Assembly (NCBI GenBank): GCA_017394705.1
Contig: JAFPXH010000006.1
Span: 124,001 to 188,000, forward strand
Origin: Paludibacteraceae bacterium
Lineage (GTDB): Bacteria > Bacteroidota > Bacteroidia > Bacteroidales > Paludibacteraceae
Direction: 5' to 3'
Length of the DNA: 64,000 nt
In this document: positions 42,085-50,048 of the stretch, piece by piece
Layout of the letters: every line of letters starts with the position of its first letter
Numbering within the stretch: the first letter of the stretch is position 1
Position numbers and translations under genes: made by a program
The notes under the pieces: generated by a model
What the model saw: the letters and a program-made list of their open reading frames with translations, nothing else
What the model was told of the DNA's origin: nothing
Databases searched by the model: none

Positions 42085-43452
42085 ATGAAAAAATTATTTA
42101 ATCTTTTGGCCGTGGTGGCGGTAGTGCTGGGCATGGCAAGCTGCGGGGACGGGAATACACCGTCCGATCCGAAACCTGTGTACACTGTCTATGACAAGAC
42201 GACACACGTCATGACCTATTACTGCGACGACCGGATGGAGAGCCGCACAGGGGATAACTTCATCGTGGAGGAGTATAGCCCGAATATGGACTTCCATGAA
42301 AACCGACTCGAAGCATATGGCTATTATCCGAATGTGCTCAAGGTGGTTATTGATGCCTCTATGAAGGATTACCCCTATACCTCTATGCAAAATATATTCG
42401 GTTCGTGCTATATACCCGAAAGCAATGACGAAAGGGTAGGATTGAAAAGCATGACTATGATAGAGGGATTGGAGAATCTCCCTACCGCCAAGGTGACGGA
42501 TATGAGTTATATGTTCTATTTATGCCGCGCCCTGACGTCACTAGACCTGCGTTCTTTCAACACCGCCAATGTGAAGGATATGAGCCATACGTTCGCTGGC
42601 TGTACTTCGCTGACCTCATTGGACCTGAGTTCTTTCGATACTAAGAACGTGACGGGTATGGGACAAATGTTCTATTTATGCCGCGCCCTGACGTCACTAG
42701 ACCTGCGTTCTTTCAACACCGCCAATGTGAAGGATATGAGCCATACGTTCGCTGGCTGTACTTCGCTGACTACCATTTATTGCAACGACGATTGGAGTCA
42801 GAGTGCATCTAATATAGATTCTGATAGGATGTTCTATAACTGTTCCTCGCTAAAGGGCGGAAACAGAACGGGGTATGACGCTAACCATGGCGATATAAGC
42901 TACGCCCATCCGGATGGAGGAAAGAATAATCCCGGCTATTTCACCCTCAAGGCAGATTATAACGGCGTAAACGGGTGGCGCTATTACGATAACAACACAC
43001 CTTTCTATCCTTTCGGTCCGAATAACAACACGCTTTTCTACTGGGCGGTGATGTACCCCGCTAACACGCTCTCTGCTCAGGTGCTGGATAAGATTGGTAT
43101 CTTTGTCTCGCCCTACAATACAACCGCTATACTAATAGCCGTTGTACAAGGCGGTGAAACCCCTTCCGTTGGTGGTGAGGTGTTGGAGAATAGGTTACAA
43201 GTCAAACCCACCGCAACAAGCGGCTATGAACTTAGGGAGATAGATTGCAATATTCCGTTTGACAACACCCAAAACCTATGGATTGTAGCCGCCGCTAACG
43301 CAGGTTCTCCGGCTGTGGTGTGCGTCAACACAGGTGACCCCAACTCCAGATGGTTTAGCACGGACAGTAAGGTATGGGGCGACGTGGCAGAGACATTTGC
43401 CGGCACGGTAAGGAACGATTATAGTTTCATGATTCGCGCGCACTTCCGATAA
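42085..43452 (+). CDS. BspA-like (DUF285) repeat lipoprotein
   Basis: 455 residues from the ATG at 42085, 26 bp after the -7 box; an earlier in-frame start overlaps the promoter. Signal MKKLFNLLAVVAVVLGMASC with Cys20. Residues about 125-265 are DUF285 leucine-rich repeats of the form NVTxMxxMFxxCxxLTSLDLSSFxT, used for surface adhesion in BspA-type proteins. One repeat block is duplicated with no base change (42511-42614 and 42667-42770). The C-terminal 170 residues form a beta-rich domain with no assignment. Single-gene unit convergent with the next cluster. Confidence 0.88.
   Translation: MKKLFNLLAVVAVVLGMASCGDGNTPSDPKPVYTVYDKTTHVMTYYCDDRMESRTGDNFIVEEYSPNMDFHENRLEAYGYYPNVLKVVIDASMKDYPYTSMQNIFGSCYIPESNDERVGLKSMTMIEGLENLPTAKVTDMSYMFYLCRALTSLDLRSFNTANVKDMSHTFAGCTSLTSLDLSSFDTKNVTGMGQMFYLCRALTSLDLRSFNTANVKDMSHTFAGCTSLTTIYCNDDWSQSASNIDSDRMFYNCSSLKGGNRTGYDANHGDISYAHPDGGKNNPGYFTLKADYNGVNGWRYYDNNTPFYPFGPNNNTLFYWAVMYPANTLSAQVLDKIGIFVSPYNTTAILIAVVQGGETPSVGGEVLENRLQVKPTATSGYELREIDCNIPFDNTQNLWIVAAANAGSPAVVCVNTGDPNSRWFSTDSKVWGDVAETFAGTVRNDYSFMIRAHFR
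42511..42614 (+). repeat. 104-bp perfect direct repeat, copy 1
   Basis: Starts at atgttctatttatgccgcgc and ends cttcgctgac; identical to 42667-42770, offset 156 bp (52 codons, in frame). Confidence 0.95.
42667..42770 (+). repeat. 104-bp perfect direct repeat, copy 2
   Basis: Second copy of the DUF285 repeat block with no mismatch to 42511-42614, which implies recent duplication or ongoing gene conversion. Confidence 0.95.
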
Positions 43453-43468
43453 AAATTATCCTATTTGC

Positions 43469-43501
43469 AAAAAAAGCACCCCGAATGAGGTGCTTTTTTT
43501 T
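43469..43501. terminator. Bidirectional terminator
   Basis: AAAAAAAGCACC with GGTGCTTTTTTTT, between the convergent genes ending at 43452 and 43518. Confidence 0.88.
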
Positions 43502-43517
43502 GCTTTAAGCGATTTGC

Positions 43518-44459
43518 TTATCTGACTTCCTGCGCGAGGCGCACGGCGCAACGCCAGTATGCAGGGACATCTCCTAAAAGAGTAATAGGTTGAGGAGTTG
43601 TTATGTTTTTGTCAGCAGTTTCGCCTTTTTTAAAACCGAATTGCACGGCGAAATTATTGATGTCTTTCTCGCCGGCAACCGTAGTCGTCCAATAATAACC
43701 GCAACGCTCGGGGTAAAAAGTTTCATAATTAGCGTCTTTTACTCCTGCACAAGGGAGGAAAATAGCGCCACCGGCTTCCATCTTCTTCCAGTCCTCATAG
43801 CAATAGATATTCTGATCGGCAGTATAACTTCCCTCAAAATCAGGATACACCACGCCGTTGGGGTGCGAGTAGTTATCCGGCAGAAGGAGATATCCGCGTC
43901 TTCCTGCCACCATAGCCGGCATTTTCAGCCGCTCTGCATTAGGACGATCCTCCAGCAGGTATTTCCATTCGTCCTTGGACAGCGTACGCCACATACCGGG
44001 TTGGTTACCTCCGTTCTCTATACCGAAGCGGATACCCCAGTCCCAGTTCGTGCCATCTATATCTTCACGCTTCGAGGTATGCTTATTGTAACCACCGTGC
44101 TGTGATATTTTTTCAAGATCAGAATGATTTGCTCCATCCTGACTCATGGTTGTAGGAATATACCCTGTTTGTCCGAACATAAACAAGTCGCGAGGAGATG
44201 TTACACCACTGACCGTGCTCCCATAACCGTAATACAAGAACTGCTCGTCATAAAAACGCCAAGTCTCGCCTGTAAAATACAGGTTACCCGGTGCGAAGCG
44301 CACTTTGTGGTTTTCGGAAACGGAGAACTCTCCTCTGAGGACTACGGGTTCTTCTGTTCCACCGCCGCAGCAACAGCACGTAGGTGCGTTGGTATTACAA
44401 GCGGAGAAGAATAGCGCTGCAAAAGCTGCGCATGAAAGGGCTTGAATAAAATGTTTCAT
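43518..44459 (-). CDS. Lipoprotein of a Bacteroidales surface-protein family
   Basis: 313 residues. Signal peptide to FFSAC (Cys21), then a Cys-rich spacer NAPTCCCCGGG. The mature domain has FSVSENHKVRFAPGNLYF, WRTLSKDEWKYLL and GYLLLPDNYSHPNG, a pattern frequent in secreted Bacteroidales proteins of unknown role, with a faint likeness to FGE-type C-lectin folds. Third gene of the minus-strand lipoprotein operon that starts at 47488, 33 bp after its neighbour. Confidence 0.83.
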   Translation of the reverse strand: MKHFIQALSCAAFAALFFSACNTNAPTCCCCGGGTEEPVVLRGEFSVSENHKVRFAPGNLYFTGETWRFYDEQFLYYGYGSTVSGVTSPRDLFMFGQTGYIPTTMSQDGANHSDLEKISQHGGYNKHTSKREDIDGTNWDWGIRFGIENGGNQPGMWRTLSKDEWKYLLEDRPNAERLKMPAMVAGRRGYLLLPDNYSHPNGVVYPDFEGSYTADQNIYCYEDWKKMEAGGAIFLPCAGVKDANYETFYPERCGYYWTTTVAGEKDINNFAVQFGFKKGETADKNITTPQPITLLGDVPAYWRCAVRLAQEVR

Positions 44460-44492
44460 TGTTGTTTGGATTTAAAGATTGATTGTTATTAT

Positions 44493-45899
44493 TTAAAGTG
44501 ATTGGATATTATAATAGTAGAAGAAAGTTCTCCAACTGGACTCTTGATACGCTTCAACACTCTCTGCGGGCACAAAGAGTTTGACCGTAGAACTACTGGT
44601 CCTATTGCTAGGAAACGCTATATCCCCCAATTCAGGCGGCGTAGTCGCACGGCAAATCACTTTATTCAATCCGTTGCAATTGTTGAATGCCCCATACTCA
44701 ATCTTTGTAATGTTAGCGGGTATTTCAAGCGTCCATCCGGTGACATACTTGCCAACACCGCTGAATGCTTCTTTGGGGATGACGGTCAGCTGTGTGCAAT
44801 TTTCCAATCCCTTCAGTGCAGAATTATAGCAATTCATGAAAGCGCCTTCGCCGAGCGTTTTCAATCCTGCGGGCAGGTTAATCTCCTTAAAACCACACTG
44901 ACAGAAAGCAGCCATATCTATTTGCTCGATGGAAGCGGGCAAGGAGAGATTGAGAAGAGAACAATTCCAGAACGCTGCGTGCTCGATAATCTTCACGCCG
45001 GTGAAGTTTTCAACTGTTTCGAGCTTCGTGCATCCACTGAAAACGCGCTCGGGAACAGTGGTAATGTCCTCTTTCCAGGTAACGGTCTCCAGCGCCACGC
45101 ATCCCTCAAAAACCTGCTTGCCTAATTGCCATATCTCCGAACCGGACATATCTACCTGCATGAGGGCCTTACATCCCATAAATGCTTTAGCTCCTACCTT
45201 TTCCATAGATTTTGGGAAACGGATACCAATCAATGATTCGCAATTCTGGAACGCACTGTCGCCGATAGAGGTTAACTGCTCCGAAGGAAGGTCTATGCTC
45301 TTTGTGGAGCCCTCTACATGCAGTTTATACAGTACCTTACATTTATAGAACGCGCTAGGTTCTATCAAACGAAGACAGGAAGGAAGGATGGCTTCATATA
45401 AGGCATCGCAATGAGCGAAATCTGCATACATAATCTCGGTCAACGCCGTTCCGGACAAGTCCACTTTCTTTAATTGCCGACAATTCTGAAACATGCCACT
45501 TCCCACCTGTTTAAGCGCCGTTCCGGACAAGTCCACCTCTGTCACACCAGTGTTATAAAAAGCATACTTGCCGATGAAAGTAAGCGTTGAAGGGAAAACA
45601 ACTTCGCTAAGATTCTTATAATCATAAAACGCGTACGCGCCCACAGAGGTTACGCCATCCTCGATAACTACTTTAAGGATGTAGTCTTTATGCTTCTCCC
45701 ATTCGGGGCGGTTGGCCTTCGTGTATGTTTCCATCGCCCCCTCACCGGAGACAGTCAGCACACCAAGGGCAGCATTAAACTTCCACTCTATATGACCCGG
45801 CTTGGGGTCATCACCGCCCTCCGGCGCGTTTTCGTTACATGCATTCAAGCATACCAGCGCACTCAGCGCAAAGAGAAAAAATTTGAGATGTTTCATCAT
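44493..45899 (-). CDS. BspA-like leucine-rich-repeat lipoprotein (LRR_5), second paralogue
   Basis: 468 residues. Signal MMKHLKFFLFALSALVCLNA, lipobox Cys21, then NENAPEGGDDPKPG. Residues about 60-450 are LRR_5 repeats with the core xxIGxxAFxxCxxLxxIxLPxSLxxI (for example TSIGDSAFQNCESLIGIRFP). BspA-type repeats bind host proteins or other microbes. It shares its leader motif CNENAPEGG and repeat style with the gene upstream, so the two arose by duplication. Starts overlap by ATGA (45896-45899). Confidence 0.9.
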   Translation of the reverse strand: MMKHLKFFLFALSALVCLNACNENAPEGGDDPKPGHIEWKFNAALGVLTVSGEGAMETYTKANRPEWEKHKDYILKVVIEDGVTSVGAYAFYDYKNLSEVVFPSTLTFIGKYAFYNTGVTEVDLSGTALKQVGSGMFQNCRQLKKVDLSGTALTEIMYADFAHCDALYEAILPSCLRLIEPSAFYKCKVLYKLHVEGSTKSIDLPSEQLTSIGDSAFQNCESLIGIRFPKSMEKVGAKAFMGCKALMQVDMSGSEIWQLGKQVFEGCVALETVTWKEDITTVPERVFSGCTKLETVENFTGVKIIEHAAFWNCSLLNLSLPASIEQIDMAAFCQCGFKEINLPAGLKTLGEGAFMNCYNSALKGLENCTQLTVIPKEAFSGVGKYVTGWTLEIPANITKIEYGAFNNCNGLNKVICRATTPPELGDIAFPSNRTSSSTVKLFVPAESVEAYQESSWRTFFYYYNIQSL

Positions 45900-47488
45900 A
45901 AAGCTTCAATTTGATAACTACTAAAATAAGTGCGCCAACCATAAGAGGTAATCTTATACGTTTCTACGCTTGCACTCGGCACTTTTAGATACACATTATG
46001 CTCAGATATTTGACTCGCAGAAAAAACTTCGCCGCCACTCTCCAAAGTAGGCGGAGTTTTAGCATGGCAAATCACTGTTGATAGATGCCCGGAATGGCGA
46101 GTATCATATCCCGTACTAAGGAACGCACCCTTTTTGATGGATGTGATAGTTGAAGGAAGTTCAATGGTAAACGACGTAGAAGCAAATCTTCCTACATACT
46201 TGAAAGCACTTTCTTCGATGACCTGCAGTTTGGTGCAGTTCTTCATACTACTCAAGGTGGCGTGGGTACAGGAATGGAAAGCGGCTTTACCTAAATTAGT
46301 CAAGTCGCTCTGCAATTTGATGTTCTGAAGAGCGGTGCAGTTAAAGAAAGCCGAGTCTCCAATCGTGACAACGCTGGAAGGCACCGCTACATCTAAAGCC
46401 TTACACTCCGCAAAAGCCCCTGTTCCGATTGTCTTAACGTCGCTGAAAGAATTGATGGTCTTGAGCGCACCGCATTTATGGAACGCTTTCTCGGGAACGG
46501 TGGTCGTTTTACTATTCCAAGAAACCGTCTCCAATGCCTCACATCCTTGGAAAGCGCGTTTACCCAGTTGCGTTAGATTAGAAGAGCTCAGATTGGCCGT
46601 TTTTAGCGCCATGCACTTATAGAATGCCCCCTCTCCTATCGTTTTAACCGAGCTGGAGAGCGATATATACGTCAGCGAATTGCACTCAGCAAACGCCCAA
46701 TCACCAATCGTAGTGAAATTCTGCGAGGGAAAAACAATATCATTCTTTGAGTCAGCCAAATGCACTTGCGCGAGCGCAGTGCAATAATCAAAAGCCGCTC
46801 TACCAATCGACTGCAGGCGGGTAGGAAGAACGACCTCCGTTAATGCAGCGCAATCATAGAAAGCCTGAAGCGGTATAGCCGTTAACGAGGCAGCGGAAAA
46901 ATCGATTTTCTTCAACGCCTTACACTTGTAAAAGGCACGCTCTCCCAGGGTGCTGAGATGTGCTTGGGAGAGGTCCATAGTAGCCAGAGACTGGCAGTTA
47001 TAGAAGGCCTTTGTGCCGATGGTTTTCAGCGACGCAGGAACAGCCACACTCTTGAGCGCCTTACACTCCGCAAAAGCCTCTTGGTCAATAAGATTGACAG
47101 CCGTCTCGGAGAGGTCAATGTCCGAAAGCGACGTACAACCCTCGAAAGCCGACCGCTCAATCACCTTCAGCGTAGAAGGAAGGGTCACTTTACTAATGTG
47201 TACATACTCCTTAAAAGCATACTGGCCCACAGAGGTGACACCCTCCTCAATAATCACCTCAGTCACATATTCCGCATACTTATACCACGGTGCATCTGAA
47301 GGAGTGGCATAATTCGCCATCGCCCCATCACCGGAGATAATCAACCTATTATAGAGAGCCTTAAACTCATAGGTTATCTCACCCGGCTGCAGAGGTGTTG
47401 TGCCACCTTCGCCGCCCTCCGGCGCATTCTCATTACAAGCTGCGAAAAACAATGCAAATAAGCAATAAAGAACGATTCCCTTTTTCAT
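45896..47488 (-). CDS. BspA-like leucine-rich-repeat lipoprotein (LRR_5), first paralogue
   Basis: 530 residues from MKKGIVLYCLFALFFAAC (ATG at 47488; an upstream in-frame ATG at 47530 lies within the promoter). Lipobox Cys18 is followed by NENAPEGGEGG. About 16 LRR_5 repeats cover residues 75-500 (TTIGDWAFAECNSLTYISLS, LKTIGTKAFYNCQSLATMDL). Expected on the cell surface as an adhesin. No type IX C-terminal domain is visible in this or the paralogue, so lipoprotein export is the likelier route. First gene of a three-gene operon. Confidence 0.9.
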   Translation of the reverse strand: MKKGIVLYCLFALFFAACNENAPEGGEGGTTPLQPGEITYEFKALYNRLIISGDGAMANYATPSDAPWYKYAEYVTEVIIEEGVTSVGQYAFKEYVHISKVTLPSTLKVIERSAFEGCTSLSDIDLSETAVNLIDQEAFAECKALKSVAVPASLKTIGTKAFYNCQSLATMDLSQAHLSTLGERAFYKCKALKKIDFSAASLTAIPLQAFYDCAALTEVVLPTRLQSIGRAAFDYCTALAQVHLADSKNDIVFPSQNFTTIGDWAFAECNSLTYISLSSSVKTIGEGAFYKCMALKTANLSSSNLTQLGKRAFQGCEALETVSWNSKTTTVPEKAFHKCGALKTINSFSDVKTIGTGAFAECKALDVAVPSSVVTIGDSAFFNCTALQNIKLQSDLTNLGKAAFHSCTHATLSSMKNCTKLQVIEESAFKYVGRFASTSFTIELPSTITSIKKGAFLSTGYDTRHSGHLSTVICHAKTPPTLESGGEVFSASQISEHNVYLKVPSASVETYKITSYGWRTYFSSYQIEAL

Positions 47489-47507
47489 AATATTTATAAT
47501 TTTGCTG

Positions 47508-47538
47508 CAAAAATACGAACTTTCTTGCATATATGCAA
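47508..47538 (-). promoter_or_regulatory. Promoter of the LRR lipoprotein operon
   Basis: Minus strand: palindrome TTGCATATATGCAA (47525-47538), 9-bp gap, -7 box TATTTTTG (47508-47515). The palindrome is the same one used by trpB on the other strand. Confidence 0.88.
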
Positions 47539-47555
47539 ATTTTTCTTTACCTTTG
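47525..47555 (+). promoter_or_regulatory. Promoter of trpB
   Basis: Palindrome TTGCATATATGCAA (47525-47538), 9-bp gap, -7 box TACCTTTG (47548-47555). Shares the palindrome with the divergent LRR promoter. Confidence 0.88.
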
Positions 47556-47596
47556 CACGATTTTTTTGGAAAAAAATGTAACTAACACTCACAATT

Positions 47597-48919
47597 ATGT
47601 CAAAACAGAAACGATTTTTGCTGGACGAGAGCGAACTGCCCCGTCAATGGTACAACATTCAGGCGGATATGATCAATAAGCCGTTACCTTTATTGAACCC
47701 CGCCACCAGAGAGCCGCTGAAAGCGGAAGATTTGGCGCATATTTTTGCTGCCGAGTGCGCGAAACAGGAGTTGGACCAGGAACATGCGTGGATAGATATA
47801 CCGGAGGAAGTGCTCGAACGATACAAATACTACCGCTCCACCCCGCTCGTCCGCGCGTACGCGTTAGAAAAAGCATTAGGCACGCCCGCGCATATATACT
47901 TCAAGAACGAGAGTGTCAACCCCCTCGGTTCGCATAAGATTAACTCCGCCCTACCGCAGTGCTATTACTGCAAGCAGGAGGGCACGACCAACGTGACTAC
48001 TGAGACCGGCGCCGGACAATGGGGCGCTGCGCTGAGCTATGCCGCAAAAGCCTTTGGACTCGAGTGCGCGGTATATCAGGTGAAGATATCTATGCAGCAG
48101 AAACCCTACCGCAGTTCAATCATGCGCACTTTCGGTGCGACTGTCACCGGCTCGCCGTCCATGTCCACCCGCGCAGGAAAAGACATCATCACCCGCGACC
48201 CGCTGCACCCCGGCTCATTAGGCACCGCCATCTCCGAGGCAGTCGAACTGGCCACCACTACGCCGAACTGCAAATATACATTAGGTTCCGTGATGAGCCA
48301 TGTTTCGCTCCATCAGACCATCATCGGTCTGGAGGCGGAGAAACAGATGGAGAAAGCCGGAGAATATCCCGACACTATCATCGCTTGTTTCGGTGGCGGT
48401 AGTAACTTCGGCGGACTTGCTTTCCCCTTCATGCGCCATACGCTGTTGGAGGGCAAGAAAATAGACTTCATCGCCGCCGAGCCGTCGAGTTGCCCTAAAC
48501 TGACGCACGGTAAATTTGAATATGACTTCGGCGATGAGGCCGGTTATACACCCCTTCTGCCGATGTACACGCTGGGTCATGAGTTCAAGCCGGCTAACAT
48601 CCATGCGGGTGGTCTTCGTTACCACGGTGCCGGCACTATCGTCAGCCAGCTGCTCAAAGACGGCTATATGCGCGCCGTGGATATTCCGCAGACCGAGTCG
48701 TTCGCAGCAGGACTGCTTTTCGCACGGACAGAGAGTATCATCCCCGCGCCGGAGAGCTGCCACGCCATCGCGGCTACTATTCGCGAAGCGAAGAAATGTA
48801 TCGAGACCGGCGAAGAGAAAGTCATCCTCTTCAACCTCAGCGGCCACGGACTGATTGATATGACCGCCTACGACAGTTATCTCAACGGCGACCTCACCGA
48901 CCCTGAGTTCAAAGGATGA
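47597..48919 (+). CDS. trpB: Tryptophan synthase beta-like protein, TrpB2 type
   Basis: 440 residues. NPLGSHKINSALPQ near 109-122 places the PLP lysine at Lys114; ETGAGQWGAALSYA near 137 and CFGGGSNFGGLAFP near 260 bind the cofactor and phosphate. The length and the N-terminal block (QWYNIQADM...PLLNPATREPL) mark the TrpB2 subgroup, which joins indole to serine without needing TrpA. There is no trpA or other trp gene nearby, so indole salvage is likely. Overlaps the next gene by ATGA. Confidence 0.92.
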   Translation: MSKQKRFLLDESELPRQWYNIQADMINKPLPLLNPATREPLKAEDLAHIFAAECAKQELDQEHAWIDIPEEVLERYKYYRSTPLVRAYALEKALGTPAHIYFKNESVNPLGSHKINSALPQCYYCKQEGTTNVTTETGAGQWGAALSYAAKAFGLECAVYQVKISMQQKPYRSSIMRTFGATVTGSPSMSTRAGKDIITRDPLHPGSLGTAISEAVELATTTPNCKYTLGSVMSHVSLHQTIIGLEAEKQMEKAGEYPDTIIACFGGGSNFGGLAFPFMRHTLLEGKKIDFIAAEPSSCPKLTHGKFEYDFGDEAGYTPLLPMYTLGHEFKPANIHAGGLRYHGAGTIVSQLLKDGYMRAVDIPQTESFAAGLLFARTESIIPAPESCHAIAATIREAKKCIETGEEKVILFNLSGHGLIDMTAYDSYLNGDLTDPEFKG

Positions 48920-49704
48920 GTATCACCCTATCCATACTTCTTGCCATCCGCGTCCTGTGCATCGGGAATAGTTTCTCGTGGGACGCGGTAGAGCAAGAGT
49001 TGGTGCCTCTCTGCGCCGCCAAAGGTGTGGAGGTGGAGGTACATAATCTCTATTACGGCGGTTGTTCACTGCAGCAACACGCGGAGTTTATGGCGAAAGA
49101 TACAGCCGCTTATTCGCACCGCGTGTGTACGAACGCACAGCCACGACTTATTAAGGATACTATCACTCTCAAACAGGCGCTCCGGGACGGTCAGTACGAC
49201 TATATCTCGTTGCAACAGGCGAGCCATGACAGCGGTATTCGCAGCAGTTACGAACCGTGGCTGACGATGCTTATCGATACCGTGCGGGCATACCAACCGC
49301 AGGCACAACTGTGCTGGATGCAGACTTGGGCGTACAGCCATGATGCCAAACATCCCGCTTACCCGCGTTATCACAGCAGTCAGCAGGAGATGTGGGATAG
49401 CATTCAGTCCTGTACGCGCTATGTGCAGCAAATCGCTAATAAAGAAATACTCTTGGTTCCTTGCGGCGAGGCCATTCACTTGGCGCGCCAAACGAAATTA
49501 GGCGACACGCTTTGTCGGGACGGATATCATCTTAATTATGAATATGGCCGCTATACGGCTTCGTGTGTCTGGTACGAAATACTGACGGGCAAGAACGTGC
49601 GGCACAACAGATATAAGAACGCCGAAATGACCTGCAGCCAGAAGCGCCTTACGCAAAAAGCGGCACACGAAGCCGTGCGTAAGTACAAAAATGCACTTTT
49701 TTGA
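48916..49704 (+). CDS. DUF4886-type SGNH-like hydrolase
   Basis: 262 residues. A short hydrophobic start (SITLSILLAIRVL) runs straight into the block I motif CIGNSFSWD; DYISLQQASHDSG near 95 and the catalytic pair DGYHLNYEYGRY near 202 complete an SGNH-like esterase plan of the DUF4886 family. Relatives are secreted or periplasmic and may act on acylated glycans, but no substrate is known. Translationally coupled to trpB (4-bp overlap), with no clear metabolic link. Confidence 0.85.
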   Translation: MSITLSILLAIRVLCIGNSFSWDAVEQELVPLCAAKGVEVEVHNLYYGGCSLQQHAEFMAKDTAAYSHRVCTNAQPRLIKDTITLKQALRDGQYDYISLQQASHDSGIRSSYEPWLTMLIDTVRAYQPQAQLCWMQTWAYSHDAKHPAYPRYHSSQQEMWDSIQSCTRYVQQIANKEILLVPCGEAIHLARQTKLGDTLCRDGYHLNYEYGRYTASCVWYEILTGKNVRHNRYKNAEMTCSQKRLTQKAAHEAVRKYKNALF

Positions 49705-49723
49705 AAAAAAGTTGCAGAAAAAT

Positions 49724-49754
49724 TTGGTCATGTCAAAAAAAAGCAGTACTTTTG
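49724..49754 (+). promoter_or_regulatory. Promoter of the tRNA-Asp/tRNA-Arg pair
   Basis: TTGGTCATGTCAAA (49724-49737), 9-bp gap, -7 box TACTTTTG (49747-49754). Confidence 0.88.
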
Positions 49755-49780
49755 CGCTCGCTTTTGAAAAAGAAGTACCC

Positions 49781-49854
49781 GGTGCGGTAGTTCAGTTGGT
49801 TAGAATACCGGCCTGTCACGCCGTAGGTCGCGAGTTCGAGTCTCGTCCGCACCG
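49781..49854 (+). tRNA. tRNA-Asp (anticodon GTC)
   Basis: Acceptor GGTGCGG with CCGCACC, anticodon loop CTGTCAC (GTC), T-arm GCGAGTTCGAGTCTCGT, discriminator G. CCA not encoded. It reads GAU and GAC. Confidence 0.96.
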
Positions 49855-49866
49855 CTTCTTTTTTTC

Positions 49867-49940
49867 GGTCCATTAGCTCAACTGAATAGAGTACCACACT
49901 ACGGATGTGGGGGTTGCAGGTTTGAATCCTGCATGGATCA
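49867..49940 (+). tRNA. tRNA-Arg (anticodon ACG)
   Basis: Acceptor GGTCCAT with ATGGATC (one G-T pair), anticodon stem CCACA/TGTGG with loop CTACGGA (ACG; A34 is expected to become inosine), T-arm GCAGGTTTGAATCCTGC. CCA not encoded. Reads CGU, CGC and CGA. Confidence 0.95.
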
Positions 49941-49951
49941 CAGACAAAGAG

Positions 49952-49991
49952 AAAAATCGCATCTGAGAGTTAACTTTCAAGTGCGATTTTT
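49952..49991 (+). terminator. Terminator of the tRNA pair
   Basis: AAAAATCGCA (49952) pairs with TGCGATTTTT (49982), followed by a T-run. Confidence 0.87.
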
Positions 49992-50048
49992 TTATTTGTA
50001 TGTAGCACTCGCCCACGGTGAGGGCAAAGGATTACGAAGCAATCCTAT

